Shown here: positions 50,972 through 61,950 of the stretch, piece by piece
How positions within the stretch are numbered: position 1 is the first letter of the stretch
How the letters are laid out: each line of letters starts with the position of its first letter
Assembly: GCA_903772945.1 (NCBI GenBank)
Contig: CAICTM010000287.1
Coordinates: 1 to 64,000, forward strand
Source: Seminavis robusta
Lineage: Eukaryota > Bacillariophyta > Bacillariophyceae > Naviculales > Naviculaceae
Length of the DNA stretch: 64,000 nt
Reading direction: 5' to 3'
Translations under genes and position numbers: made by a program
Notes under the pieces: generated by a model
What the model was told of the DNA's origin: nothing
Database searches by the model: none
What the model saw: only the letters and a program-made list of their open reading frames with translations

Positions 50972-52249
50972 ATGATGGTGTCGACGACGACCAATGTCTC
51001 ATGTCCATGCTGTGTGTTCCTGAAGGATGACTTGTTTCTACCGCCACTTGTGGCAAAGAAAGGGGAAGAGTTGCAGGCAGAAGAAGGATCAACCATTGAG
51101 ACTGGAGTTGGAGTTCCGAGCCCCACGGAGGCCCTAAAATGTATTCAAGATTATGCCCAACAAGTCCAAGAGCAAAAGGGGTTGACACCGCAAAGTCCAG
51201 CAATCCTGCTTGTCGATACTCACAATCATGCTCATTTGAGACGGGAACGACACGATGCGTATGTGATGCCAACTGGAAAATCACAGAGCTCATCGGCAGT
51301 GTTCGTAGTTTCGTTGACACTGGCAGTCGAACCCGCCGATTGGGAGGATGCCTTGCAGTATGCTGCCACTTGCAGTACTAGTAGTAGTAGTGTGACTGAG
51401 GACAGTGAGCAATCTACGCCACTCCAAATGGCCGACAGGACACTCATGGGATTGGGAATCCATCCTTGGTACTTGTCAGAGCAAGTCCAAGCCAGCGACA
51501 ATGATTGGAGACAGCGTTTGGAGACACTGATTCAGGAACATCCGTCTTGTGTAGTGGGAGAAATTGGACTCTGCAAAATGGCAAAATGTGCTCGGAGTCA
51601 CCCCGAAGGCAAGGCAAGAGGCTTTGAATTCCAACGGGAGGTACTGCAAGAGCAGCTGACTTTGGCCACCAAGTACAGGCGCCCTGTGTCCATTCATTGT
51701 GTGCAACAACACGGAGTCTTTCTCGACATGCTCAAGGAAATTACGATGCAGGCAAAGGCTGAACCTGAAAAACCGCCATCTAGCTTTGTACCACCCACCA
51801 TGGCCATGCACTCGTTCACAGGAACAGCACATCATGTGAAAGCTCTATTGCAATGGGAAGCTACGCTCTTTGGTGAAGGCCCAAATGACAGCAAAAAGAA
51901 GAAAAAGAAAAAGACCAACAACCAACAACAAAAAGACGAAGAGAACCACGCAATCAATAATCAACCCCGCCCACCCCTACTCTACTTTGGGTTTTCTCAC
52001 ATTGTCAACTATGACATGTGTACATCGGACAAAGCCAGGCGACAAGGACGAGAGGCGATCCGGGCCGTTCCTCTGGATCGTCTCTTGGCTGAATCGGATG
52101 TGCACCACCCTCAAGATGTCCCCGCTGGGACGGCTGGGGCCATTGCCTATCTTGCCTCGGCATTAGAGTTGCCAATTCCACAAGTGGCCGAGATCACCGC
52201 ACGAAATGGGCTGGACTTTTTGCAGTCGCACCTTGGCAGACCCAACTAG
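50972..52249 (+). CDS. TatD-family metal-dependent nuclease
   Basis: 425 aa from ATG 50972 (ATG 50975 follows directly). The TIM-barrel metal ligands are recognisable: VDTHNHAHL (the H-x-H pair), GIHPWYL, VVGEIGL (Glu), SIHCVQQ (His), MHSFTG (His) and LLAESDVH (Asp). A lysine/asparagine-rich loop (DSKKKKKKKTNNQQQ) of about 40 residues is inserted before the last strand-motif, unusual for the family of about 260-300 aa but common in diatom proteins. TatD enzymes act as Mg-dependent 3'-5' exonucleases/DNases in DNA repair and apoptosis-like degradation; substrate here is inferred. Confidence 0.9.
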   Translation: MMVSTTTNVSCPCCVFLKDDLFLPPLVAKKGEELQAEEGSTIETGVGVPSPTEALKCIQDYAQQVQEQKGLTPQSPAILLVDTHNHAHLRRERHDAYVMPTGKSQSSSAVFVVSLTLAVEPADWEDALQYAATCSTSSSSVTEDSEQSTPLQMADRTLMGLGIHPWYLSEQVQASDNDWRQRLETLIQEHPSCVVGEIGLCKMAKCARSHPEGKARGFEFQREVLQEQLTLATKYRRPVSIHCVQQHGVFLDMLKEITMQAKAEPEKPPSSFVPPTMAMHSFTGTAHHVKALLQWEATLFGEGPNDSKKKKKKKTNNQQQKDEENHAINNQPRPPLLYFGFSHIVNYDMCTSDKARRQGREAIRAVPLDRLLAESDVHHPQDVPAGTAGAIAYLASALELPIPQVAEITARNGLDFLQSHLGRPN

Positions 52250-52475
52250 ATAGCTAGGTCTAGATGCCAATGTTGCATCCATCCATTTCCTTCCAATGCC
52301 ATCCCATTCGGATGGAATCCTTTGCTCAGCTGAACAGTGGACATGTGGAACTAGTGCATTCCTCTATGGAACCTTGTACAACATGTATTTATTCGACAAA
52401 TCTATCAACTCTGTAAAAACGACACTCATGTACACATCGCAAATGAAACTACCCGCTGCTCAGAAAAATCAAGAT

Positions 52476-53790
52476 TTACATCGACTTGGCTTTCAGTCTC
52501 TCCACACTTGCAGCAAACCAACGATACAGTTCGGGCTTGTCCTCGATTGCCTTCTTGAGACCTGGTCGGTTGCCGTCTCGAACGTCTTCGGCCACTGACA
52601 ACAACGCCTGCCACAAGGTAGCAACAACTGCACGTGTGGCTATATTGATGGATGGGCGAATAGCAAGAGTCAACGAAACAAGAACAGGCTCCTTTTCGGG
52701 CTCATCTGTTGTTGCTTTCTCGCTGTGGCGCTTCTGGAGCGCGGGGTGATCCTTGGGACATTTTCGAACCATCAATCCACCGTCCAGTTCGATTCTATTC
52801 CACCCTGGGAGAGCTGGCGGGATGACACAACCGCTGTGCTCGCCTTCTTCCAAGGATTTGACCTTGACTACAACCGCTCCTATTTCATCAACGGCTTCGG
52901 CCATGACGTTAAATGCAACAATCTCCCTGTTTCTAAGCGGCCAAGGCGTATCAATTCTTGCACGGGCAATCTGGAGGGCTCTTCCAACTTGATGAAGTTT
53001 CTCTGTTTCGCGCATTCCAAATTTGAATGGTCTTTGGAACGAAGGAATCCTGACACGCATGTTGCGAGGGGGAAACAAGTCAGCTACATGTACCTGCGGA
53101 CAAGGATCAGCAGTAGGCGGCAACATACTAAACTGCGAAGTCTTACCAGTCGCAATAGTGATCAGTCTCATACAAAACAGCAAACAATGGCACCAACATG
53201 GACTCATCCAGGGCCATTTCAATGCGAGTAGATATCTCTTGCTTCTCATTCAGTCGATGGTAGATGATGGTGTCACCATGTTTGCCATGCAACATGCAGT
53301 TCTTCTTCCATCCGCCAGCCTCTGGCGATGTTTGATGATCGATAATCACGTCTTCAATCATTCGAGTATTCTCCAGCAGTGTGGCCTGACGTTTGCTATC
53401 CTTCAGGTGCAAGTTCCTCCTCCCCATCTCTCGCAAGAGTTGAGACACGAGGACCATTTTTTCATCCTTGATGGCCTCCTCAATGCCCACTAGAAGGTCT
53501 TGATCCGATTTGGAAGCAAAGTCCGCTTGAAGAGACTCATAGATTGCAAAGCTATCATGCAGACTACTGTCTCGATCGCCCACAGAAGACGTGTCACTGG
53601 TGCATTCGGTTGCTGCCGTTGCCGACCCATTGCAATCAAACGAGGGCTTGGTCTTGAAAAACGGGGTTTCGTGAGACTCGTACAGAGTATGTAAGCTCAT
53701 TTTGTCATCTTCAGCATTTATTTGCACATTGCCTTGAAGGATTGCTCCTCTAACGAGCGATACTGGCTTGGAAGCTAGGTGGTGATTCAT
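52476..53790 (-). CDS. START-like domain protein, copy 1 (two exons)
   Basis: Exons 53790-53147 and 53049-52476 flank a 97-nt intron (GTAAGA...GTGTCAG) inside the codon for W in the WIPSFQRP motif, giving 405 aa. The N-terminal about 110 residues are Ser/Thr-rich. A helical stretch follows (EEAIKDEKMVLVSQLLREMGRR), then a START/SRPBCC-like domain with QRPFKFG, QIARARIDTPWPLRNREIV, VKSLEEGEHSG and a closing helix. Such domains bind hydrophobic ligands such as lipids. It lies in the same orientation as the related gene at 54483-55862, about 700 bp away. An ATG at 53940 in frame would add 50 residues; I prefer 53790 by comparison with its partner. Confidence 0.78.
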
Positions 53791-54482
53791 GGTGATCAAA
53801 ATCAATCTTTTTGGGAAAATTTGTGAGCTGTTGTTGTCTTGCAAATGGAGGGTAGCCTCATTGATGATGCTCAGCCAAGAGTGCAAGGGGTATGGTCTCC
53901 AGGTTTTGGAGCTTGTAAACCACTGCAAGCGGCCATACAAGCAAGTGGAAATTTCGCCCGGGATTGGTTTGGCAACCTTGTTTGCATGGTCTGTGCCGGT
54001 ATGTCCAGGTATGGTTTAGATTGGTAGTTGAGGTAAGGCTAACGTGGTCATTAAATTTTCTCGAACCATTTCGAAATCATTTATGTTTACTCCATCCACC
54101 CAAATTTTTAATGCGGTCTTTTCTCTACAGTTTTTTTTGCCCTACTGGTAGCTAGCTAGCTATTACACGAAGTACCGGTACATTGTACTTGTGTGATGGA
54201 AACTGGTCTCCAAGCTACTGGTAGCTAGCAAGTGCGTGAGATGATCTCGTCGTGCCAAACTTGAAGGTGTAATATCATGTTGCGGAATCAACCTCTCACT
54301 TGCTCTCTAGCTAGTTGTCCCAGCAGTAGCCACGGGTGTCTGCTGTTCGACATGAACAAACACTGTCTGTAGAGGCACGTGTCCAGTCTGCACCATTGAC
54401 AGCTCTACACGCCCAACACATTCTAGAATGGCGGAGGTTCTATATTTCTGTAAACATTAATCTTTTCAGAGTTAGATATTCA

Positions 54483-55862
54483 TCAACACTTTTGCGTCAT
54501 GCGTTCCACCACTTCATAGACCCATCCATAAAGCTCTGGCTTGCTGTCAATGGCTGCCTTGTGAGGAGCGCTCTTGCCCTTCTTGACATGTTCTGCAAGG
54601 TAGATCAATGCGGCCCAAGCAGGTCCAGCAATAGTCTTGAGGATGAAGTTCTTTGCGGGAGATACCGTCAACGTGAAGGATGCCAGCAGCAGAGGATCGT
54701 TAAGGTTGTTGTTTTTGAGGCTGCTGGCATGTCGTTTGAGTGCCGGGTGATCTCGTGGGCATTTGCGAAAGGTTACGGCAGCATCCACCCCGATGCTTTC
54801 CCATCCTTCTGCAGCCTTGGGAACGGTGAATTCGCCTACCTGCTCTCCTTCCTCGATTGACTTCAATCGAATGGCGACGGCATCAAGTTCCTCTACAGCA
54901 TCCGCCAAGATAATCTTTCCAACGATTTCCCGATTAGTCATTGGCCATGGCATATCCACTTGGCACCGTGCGATTTGAAATCCTCGACTGATTTGCATCA
55001 TTTTCTGAAAGGATCGGACCCCCAGTTTGATGGGTCTCTGGAAGGATGGGATCCATGTTGTGTAAAGGTTTGTCTCGTTTAGAGTGGCCAACAAAGGGAC
55101 GAGAAGGGAGGCTTCAATGGGAGTTTCCATCCTAACGGTGATTTCTTGTTGATCATTCATTCGGTTGTACACGGCAGTGTCGCGTTTCCTGCCATGCATG
55201 ATGGTCTGTCTTTTCCAACCGCCTTGCTCTTCAGGATTTTGGAGGTGGTCATCTAGGACTTGCTGTATCTCCAGTGCTGCCTTCTCAAGACTGGCTTGCC
55301 GCTTGGTGTTATCAAGACGGAGGCCACGAGTGTCCATTTCCTGAAGGATATGAGACACGGCAATTTGCTTTTCCCATTCCACAGCTTCATCGAGTGCTTG
55401 CAGGAGGTGTCTGTCAGCCATGGAGCTGTAGTTGGTACCGCTACCGGAACCGGTGTCGAAGCAATCATCCCCCAGGAAAACATCCAGACTCTCATCGCGA
55501 ACACTGTCAGAGTCCAAGGAGCTGTTTGTCTCGGTTCTTGTAATCTCACGGGGATCAATCTTTCCCTTGCTCCCCATCATCTTAAAGTTAAAGGACCAAT
55601 GCTCCTTGGTTGGCGTCTCCAGCAAAGAAGAAGAGCAGACAACCGAGCCATTTTCATCAACGTGGCCTCCACCAAGGGAGAAAGATTTCGATCCAGATCG
55701 AACTCTGCGTGGGGCGGACATGTTTCGTATTGTTAGACTAGTTGCTTGTATCGAGCTGGAGCGAGAGCTTGAGAGCTTCGTTTTGGGAGTTGTGGGTGGA
55801 GAGAGGACGTTTGCTTTCCGTTTCGATTTTAGGTGTGAAAATGTGAGAGGCACAGTGGTCAT
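54483..55862 (-). CDS. START-like domain protein, copy 2 (single exon)
   Basis: 459 aa from ATG 55862. Same architecture as copy 1: Ser-rich N-terminus, helical pair (DRHLLQALDEAVEWEKQIAV), START-like domain with WIPSFQRPIKLGVRSF, QIARCQVDMPWPMTNREIV, IRLKSIEEGEQVG and FRKCPRDHPALKR, closing with HVKKGKSAPHKAAI. The homology to copy 1 is clear by eye (shared blocks WIPSFQRP, QIAR, DxPWP, NREIV, SxEEGE, KCPxDHPAL), so this is an old tandem duplication. It lacks the intron that copy 1 has at WIPSF. Confidence 0.82.
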   Translation of the reverse strand: MTTVPLTFSHLKSKRKANVLSPPTTPKTKLSSSRSSSIQATSLTIRNMSAPRRVRSGSKSFSLGGGHVDENGSVVCSSSLLETPTKEHWSFNFKMMGSKGKIDPREITRTETNSSLDSDSVRDESLDVFLGDDCFDTGSGSGTNYSSMADRHLLQALDEAVEWEKQIAVSHILQEMDTRGLRLDNTKRQASLEKAALEIQQVLDDHLQNPEEQGGWKRQTIMHGRKRDTAVYNRMNDQQEITVRMETPIEASLLVPLLATLNETNLYTTWIPSFQRPIKLGVRSFQKMMQISRGFQIARCQVDMPWPMTNREIVGKIILADAVEELDAVAIRLKSIEEGEQVGEFTVPKAAEGWESIGVDAAVTFRKCPRDHPALKRHASSLKNNNLNDPLLLASFTLTVSPAKNFILKTIAGPAWAALIYLAEHVKKGKSAPHKAAIDSKPELYGWVYEVVERMTQKC

Positions 55863-56413
55863 TTTGACTGTGACATTGTGACTGTAAAAATTGTGTTGAA
55901 GTAGAAGCTTTAACAAAATGTTTTTATCTAGGTCATTATGACCTTGATGGTCACAAAGTACTACAGTACAGTAATTGTATAATAACGAACCACGAACCGC
56001 CCGTTCCGTTGCTACGGTACGGTACCGTAGGACGTCCCTGAAAAGCGATATACCACTGTGATCTACTGCAAATCAACCTAAACCAAAACTTGTTAAGTTC
56101 GTTATCTAGACCAGTAACAAGCCAACATTGCCATCCACAAACTAGCTAGAATCAGGCTTGGGACCTTTCCACTTTCCAGCCAACACGATGAGACGAGCCA
56201 GCACACTCCGTTGAAGCTCCATTCAGGCTAGCTAGCACCATGGTCCACCTTTCCACAAGAACTGGAACTGCAAACTGTTAGATCGCAAGGTTGCCAGCAT
56301 CATCACCACAAACAACAACAACAACAACAGATCTCACGCACCATTCAGTAAGAGTCATTGGATGAGAAATGCATGGCGCCATGGCGCCCCACGGGATGAA
56401 CCACCGGCATGCC

Positions 56414-57439
56414 TCAAAGCCAATCCGTCTCAGTAACAGAATCAACGTAGCCAACAACATCATAATGAGAATATCCCATTTGATGGCCAAGCTGAATCAA
56501 AACAGCAGCAGCACGGAAGAAAATGTGGTGAGTGCTGGTTGGATGGCGGAAGCAGTGAGTCAGGGCTCCAAACGTCTTGAACCGCCTGTTGACAGTCTCA
56601 TGTCTGGCTCTCAATGCTGCCATGGATCTCTTGTGCTGACAGTTCCGTGCGTCCTGTGGGGTGATGCACTTGCTGTCACCCACATAGCCTAGGTCACAGA
56701 TAACCTTTTCCCAAGGACGCAGCAGGTCACGGAGCCAATATCTGAAGATGGTGATATCATGGTTGCCGCTGGAAAGGGACCGTGGATCCACACAATGTCA
56801 CCAGTTTTAATGCACAGCAATCTCATAACTCACCGCTGCACTTCGGAACTTGTGCGAATACCAAGCTTTGTTGTATGAGTGTGTTCCAGGAAGCATCTTG
56901 TTCCGAATCTTGAAGTGTGTTCCGTCAACCGTAACAAGACATCTGTCACCCGTGTTACCAAAGAAACGATTGGCCCAAACAATCTGGATGAGTCAGAGCA
57001 GAGGATCATGACGTTAGCCGAAAGCAAGATGGGGAACAAGCAACTGGCCACGGACACAAGGCTGCCGACACAAGGAACTTACCACATCTGTGTCAAGCCT
57101 GGCAATGGCTTCAAGATAGATTTCGGACCACTTCTTGACAGTTTGTTCGTGTGTTCCGACAGCCGAAGCAAGGACTTCCCAGGTATCATACCTTTTCAAT
57201 AGCATCAGCGCCCAAAGGTAGTGCTCCGGGTCCGGACGTTTCGTGCACTTGTTCAAATGCTGTTGGAGGAAGATGCTTTCCTGTAGCAGTTCCCATCCAT
57301 CAGCAACAACAGCAGGCGGAGCACCAAAATGGGCCTTGAAGCGACGCAATGTCACCTTTGCTGATCGACTTGACTTGTACCTGGCAACCCGACGGCCCAA
57401 TTCTTCGAACTGATCTGCTGACAACTCCATTGTGGACAT
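56414..57439 (-). pseudogene. Harbinger/PIF-like transposase gene, frameshifted
   Basis: Exon 1 starts at ATG 57439 (MSTMEL) and reads a helix-turn-helix-like N-terminal domain (TWEVLASAVGTHEQTVKKWSEI). A 95-nt intron (GTAAGTTCC...CTCATCCAG) ends before IVWANRFF. Exon 2 carries VTVDGTHFKI (first catalytic Asp), SYNKAWYSHKFR, then, in other frames, the second and third segments (DITIFRYWLRDLL, VICDLGYVGDSK, ARHETVNRRFKTF, LTHCFRHP). Two frame changes separate the blocks (one near 56817, one near 56785), so the copy is dead. The block order DGTHF...DxGY...HETVN is that of DDE_4/Harbinger transposases. No terminal inverted repeats were found by eye. Confidence 0.75.
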
Positions 57440-57451
57440 CAGTGCAGCCAA

Positions 57452-58562
57452 TCAACGTGGGACGGACTTGAGTGCAACGAGTGGAGCCTCGATATTGTGC
57501 CACTGTGCCACCGGATTTGAAAGATCGAACATGTTTGCAAGAAAACTCCAAGCAGTCATTGGGACTTGCGATGACAGTCACCGGCCTGAGAAATAAGACA
57601 GCAGTGGGAAGGATAGGGTGAGCGACAGCCATACGTCACCCATCGAATGTGGATCTCGCTCTGGCTTACCTGGTACCGGGAAATGCGGCGTATCATGGCC
57701 GTGTCATTGTTGTGGAGGTTGATTGTTGTGGAGGTTGATTGTAAGGGTTGGATCGTAGCTGATTGTCATTGTCTAGTAGCTAGTGAGATATCGATAGTTG
57801 CCTGAAAGTGAGATGTATGCGACTGATCTGCTCCGGTAGCTAGATTCCATTCGCTTCCTGACAGTGCGCTAGTGCGCTTGCTTGCAGTGTCAAGACTAGT
57901 TCGGATGCACACAACGGACCATTCACTTGGCCAACGCCTAGCTAGGAACTGTACTCGGAACTTGATCCAGCCGGCACTCCGAATCCATCAGTAAACTAGT
58001 TTCCCACTTGCTTAGATCTCTTTGGCCATCAACTTGTTGCAGTGTGGTAAACAGCACGGTCCATTGGTGGCTGCAGATTGGCTGCAACCGGGGTGGAAAA
58101 AGTTGACACCGGATTGACCGGCACGCTTTGATTGGCTCGCAATCCGAATCCTTCGGAATGGTCAGGTCAACGGCAATCCAATCGCATGGCAGTCAGGTAT
58201 ACTTATATTCCGGTCAGGTTAAAAGCAATCCGATACCGGTTAGAGTCCGGTCAGGTACCGTTGAATTTCCCATACAAAAGCGCGCGAGAAGCACCGGAAT
58301 CGGAACGCGGTCTTACCGCGACCAGATCTCAACGGATCGCATTCCCGTTGATTGCACCGCTTGACACCACAATCACACCGCGATACGATTGACACTACAA
58401 TCTCACCGCGATTATTCAAGATGGCGATCTCCAGAAAACCTGACAATGACGCCTTCTCCGGTAAACCGGACGGCGATACCGCGATCACCACACCGCAGTC
58501 TCCTCTCACAGTTCAGTCAACCGCAATCTTTGAGCACTCTTTGACCACAAGCAATCTCGACC
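57452..58562. other. Promoter-like spacer upstream of the 576-aa gene
   Basis: Repeated gtggaggttgattgt (57715, 57731), several GTCAGGT words (58161, 58193, 58212, 58249), and a 28-bp-period duplication ttgacac(c/t)acaatc(a/t)caccgcgat (58361 and 58389). No ORF supported. Confidence 0.5.
58361..58412. repeat. 28-bp-period duplication in the 5' region
   Basis: Units 58361-58384 and 58389-58412 differ at two positions. They lie 150 bp before the ATG at 58563. Confidence 0.75.
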
Positions 58563-60363
58563 ATGGCGACCAACACCGAACTCACCGATGACATGCTTGC
58601 ACGTCTTGCCAAGATTCCAGCCGAGTACAAGGAGAAGGGCGCACCTGATGACAACACCCGCCTATGCAATTCGTGGCGAGGAGCCCTGGATTTGGACAAG
58701 GATGAGCTCCACAAGATGATCTTTGAGGCCATGGACTCCAAGAAGAAGATTACTGCTGCCGGTGTCAAGAACGAACACCCCAAGTTTCGGATCTACACCA
58801 CTGCATGCCTTCAGTGCGCCTTTAGCAACCTCCGACGCAAGTGGAAGGCCACCAAGGAGAAGAAAGAAACGAGTAAGTTCCATTCGCTCACGTACATTGG
58901 CTTTCCGGTCCACAAATCTCACTCTTTTGTTCTCATCTACAGTGACCAAGGAGGGCGGCGGCGGGCAAGGCCTGAAGGCTCAGCGGCCCTGTGGCTCTGT
59001 CAAGGATGGCAGTGGTGGAAGCAAGGCTGGCAGCAAGGCTGGCAGCAAGGCTGGCAGCAAGAAGAGCACGTCATCCAAGAAGAAACCAGCACGCCCTTCC
59101 TACTTTCGTGACACTTCCACCATGTACCGCTGTGATGGCACTATCCGCTCTCACCGAACAACAAAAACAACTACTGGCATGTCCATGTCCGGCAAGACTA
59201 TCGCCCAAGATGGTGAAGTGCAAAAGAATATTCCTGGAACGGCTCGCCCTTGCAATGCCTTCACTGTGGAGAAGGAAATCGGTGGTACTGTGGCGGTCAG
59301 TCAACTGGATGCCTGGGTTGACAGCTCACTCAACCATCGTGCAAGCGCTCATGTTCAAGTGATGAATGGTCTTGTCATGGAAGATGACACTTTGCAGTGT
59401 CGTGTGAGCAGCACCAAACCTGACCAGCTTGTTATCTCGATGGCTTTGAGTTCCACTTTCACCAATCCGGATATGAAGCTTGCCTACCTCGTCGAAAAGA
59501 TTCGAGCTGTGTATGGCGAGGATCTTGACGATGAGACCTGTTTTGGAATTTTGAAATCGCATCCTCGGTACATCTCGTGCTTGCAAAACCTTACCCGTTT
59601 GCGTGGTCATCTCCCCGACGATGAGCCGCTCCTTGTGGAGTTTCGTATGCAGGCTCCCTTCAACATCCATGCTGACATCGTTACCCAGAAAGAAGATGCC
59701 GTCTTCTTTGGGTTCGAGATCTCACATGAAAATGACGAGACCAATGTCTGGTTTGAGCTGAAGGAGAACGGCAAGCAGTTCAAGGCAGTCACCATCGAGA
59801 AGTTTTATTCTGTTTCCAACCAACATGCTGGCAGAGCCAAGAAGAGTATGTTCCAGAGCAAGATGTCATCCATTCCTGAGAGTGTGAGTTTTGTCTCGCC
59901 CACAAAGGCGTCGGCTCGTTCTCGCCGCCAGCAGAGTGTAGCCACCGAAGATGACAGCTCCACCATCAAGACGGAAGACCAGGGAGCCAGTCGAATGGAT
60001 GCTGACGACGACGATGACGAATCGTCATGGGACTCGAACCTTAGGGACTCTGAGAGCGAGGAAGGTGAAACGCCGGAGATGGAAGCACTGCGCAAGCAGG
60101 TGGCGGAGGTGACATCAATCGTCTCTGGCCTTGCTCAAACCAAGTCGTTTGACAGCAGTGAAGGTAGCAAGTCAAACCTTGCCGGCAATCTGAAGAAGAA
60201 GAAGACGAATCAAGGCAATGCTTCAAGCAACTCTATTGCCGGTGACAGCAAGGCTTCTCGTCGTAGCACTGGAACTCGTGGCACCCAAGCTCGAGAAGAG
60301 AAACGCAAGACCGGAGGAGGTGGTGGTGGATCTGATGAGTATGCTGCGAAAAAGGTCCTTTGA
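58563..60363 (+). CDS. Unrecognised 576-aa protein with GSKA repeats (two exons)
   Basis: Exons 58563-58872 and 58943-60363 flank a 70-nt intron (GTAAGT...CTACAG), joined in phase to MTKEGGG. Residues 1-100 are a helical domain (DDMLARLAKIPAEYKEKG, SWRGALDLDKDELHKMIF, CLQCAFSNLRRKWK). A GSKAGSKAGSKAGSK linker follows. A central domain (about 210-380) contains VSQLDAWVDSSLNHRASAHVQVMNG-like hydrophobic strands and LLVEFRMQAPFNIHAD. A Lys/Ser-rich acid-basic tail ends the protein. No family was recognised; diatom genomes carry many such N-terminal domains, so it might be a multi-copy or transposon-associated gene. The intron sits at the end of the first domain. Confidence 0.7.
59017..59065 (+). 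repeat. 12-bp coding repeat (GSKA, four units)
   Basis: ggcagcaaggct repeated in frame, with the last unit changed to lysine-rich sequence. Confidence 0.85.
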
Positions 60364-61187
60364 AACGAGGCCAACATGTTGTGGTGGCCATCCCCTCTGT
60401 GCTACTGGTTGTTTAAGTGGCAATTGGATAGGCGTGTTGTTGAAGAGGTTGCAAGTGATGAGGAGTTAGATAACAAACAAACCTAGTAGGAGTAAACTTT
60501 ATTGGCAAAATACTGCTTTTCAGGCACGTCCTACGACTGTACCTTCTTGTCCTGCTTACCGTTGGTATGCGTACATGTACGGTTACGGTAAAGGTATGTA
60601 GTCAATGAGGGAGAGAACTGTGTGCGGGCCTTCATTAGTGCAGCTACTATTTTAAAATAGTGCAGTATGGTATCGGTATGACTCCCATCTCTAACCCCGA
60701 GCGGTTGTGTGGCTACATCCCACGCAATGCATACATGTATGCTCCCTGCATTTTGGATACTAGCATGGTCGTGACAGTCTTGATAGGAAGGTTGAATTGG
60801 AAGGTTAAACCTGAGCATCACAAACACCACACCGTTCGTTCGCTCTGTCGAGGAATGAAGGAAGTTTGACTGAAACGGAGGGTACACTATATCCTAGCTT
60901 GGCTTTGCTTGGCTATGGAACTTGCTTGTTGCGCATGTAGCCAGAGCGCTTTGCGAACTGAGACGACTGCATTTGATAGATAGATAGAACTGAGTCGACT
61001 TGCGCTGCCCTGTAGCAACGCAATACACGACAAGGCAGGATTTGTTTCGGGGAGAGGCTTGCTGTCGGATGCGACCTCTGTGATTCCTGACTGGACTACT
61101 AGCTATTATCTCCACCAGGATCCATTCACTATCTAGTATCCGTTAATGACCATCCGTCACTGCACTACTGTAGTGATATTTCCTATT
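60364..61187. other. Convergent 3' spacer
   Basis: Between the ends of the 576-aa gene and SRP19. Palindromes tacatgta near 60580 and 60731. No gene supported. Confidence 0.5.
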
Positions 61188-61950
61188 TTATTTCTTCTTT
61201 TTGCCCTTGTTTTTCTTTTTGTTGGATGTTGCTGCTTTGGAAGCATTCTTCTTGGCAGCTGCAGCTTGCGCCGAGCTATTGGCGGCGGCTTGTAGTTTCT
61301 TTTGCTCTTCTTGTTTGACCTTTTCTTCCTCTGCCTCTCGCTTTAACCGCTCTATGCGATAGGGTAGGTCCGGAATGATATTGGCCAACTCTTTCATCAG
61401 CAACTTTTTTGGGTTCTCCGTTGTGGCTCCCTCTGGAACAATCATTGTCGTGGGCACATCTACCAGAACGCGTCCTGGGTTGTCCCATTGACATGACACA
61501 TCCCGTGAATAACCTTTGTAGGGTTGTACTGCATGGCGAACACTTAGCTTTTGCAATGCATAGGAAATATCCGTTACAGTGGGAGTCGGGACAGACTCTT
61601 CCTTCGAGAGACGGCGCCCCATCTTGACTGTTTTGTTGGAGTCAATGTAGGACGGGTAGATGATTTGAAAACCCGTCAAATCCATCGAGAAGGTTTCCTC
61701 TGTCAGGAAATCAGAAGAAAGCGCATCGTAAGATTCGACTCAGAAACACATTTCCAATAGATAACGCCGATAGATTCTATCTCTGACACTTACGGATGGG
61801 CCAAATAACCTGATACTTTCGGTCTGGTTGCGGCGGAAGACGAATCATCTCATCAGCAGGAATTTGCAAGGCATCCATTGGGTTCATCATGGACGGAGCC
61901 TTCGGACCCACCTGCTTGACCCGTACTCGGCCTCCCGACTTCTTTCCCAT
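61188..61950 (-). CDS. SRP19: Signal recognition particle 19-kDa subunit
   Basis: Exons 61950-61794 and 61699-61188 flank a 94-nt intron (GTAAGT...CTGACAG) giving 222 aa. The SRP19 domain (about 60-165) has IIYPSYIDSNKTVKMGRRL, EESVPTPTVTDISYALQKL, PYKGYSRDVS and GRVLVDV. Its lysine-rich C-terminal tail (KKNKGKKKK) is typical for RNA contact. The N-terminal 50 residues (MGKKSGGRVRVKQVG) are longer than in animal SRP19. The protein helps assemble the signal recognition particle by binding its 7S RNA so that SRP54 can join, in nucleolus and cytoplasm. Confidence 0.9.

Noticed and set aside
54336-54860. 174-codon plus-strand ORF opposite the START-like gene
   Set aside because: It lies antisense to the well-supported START-like coding region and has no recognisable protein.
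60660-60869. 69-codon ORF in the 3' spacer
   Set aside because: No recognisable protein, no promoter context and it crosses repeat palindromes.
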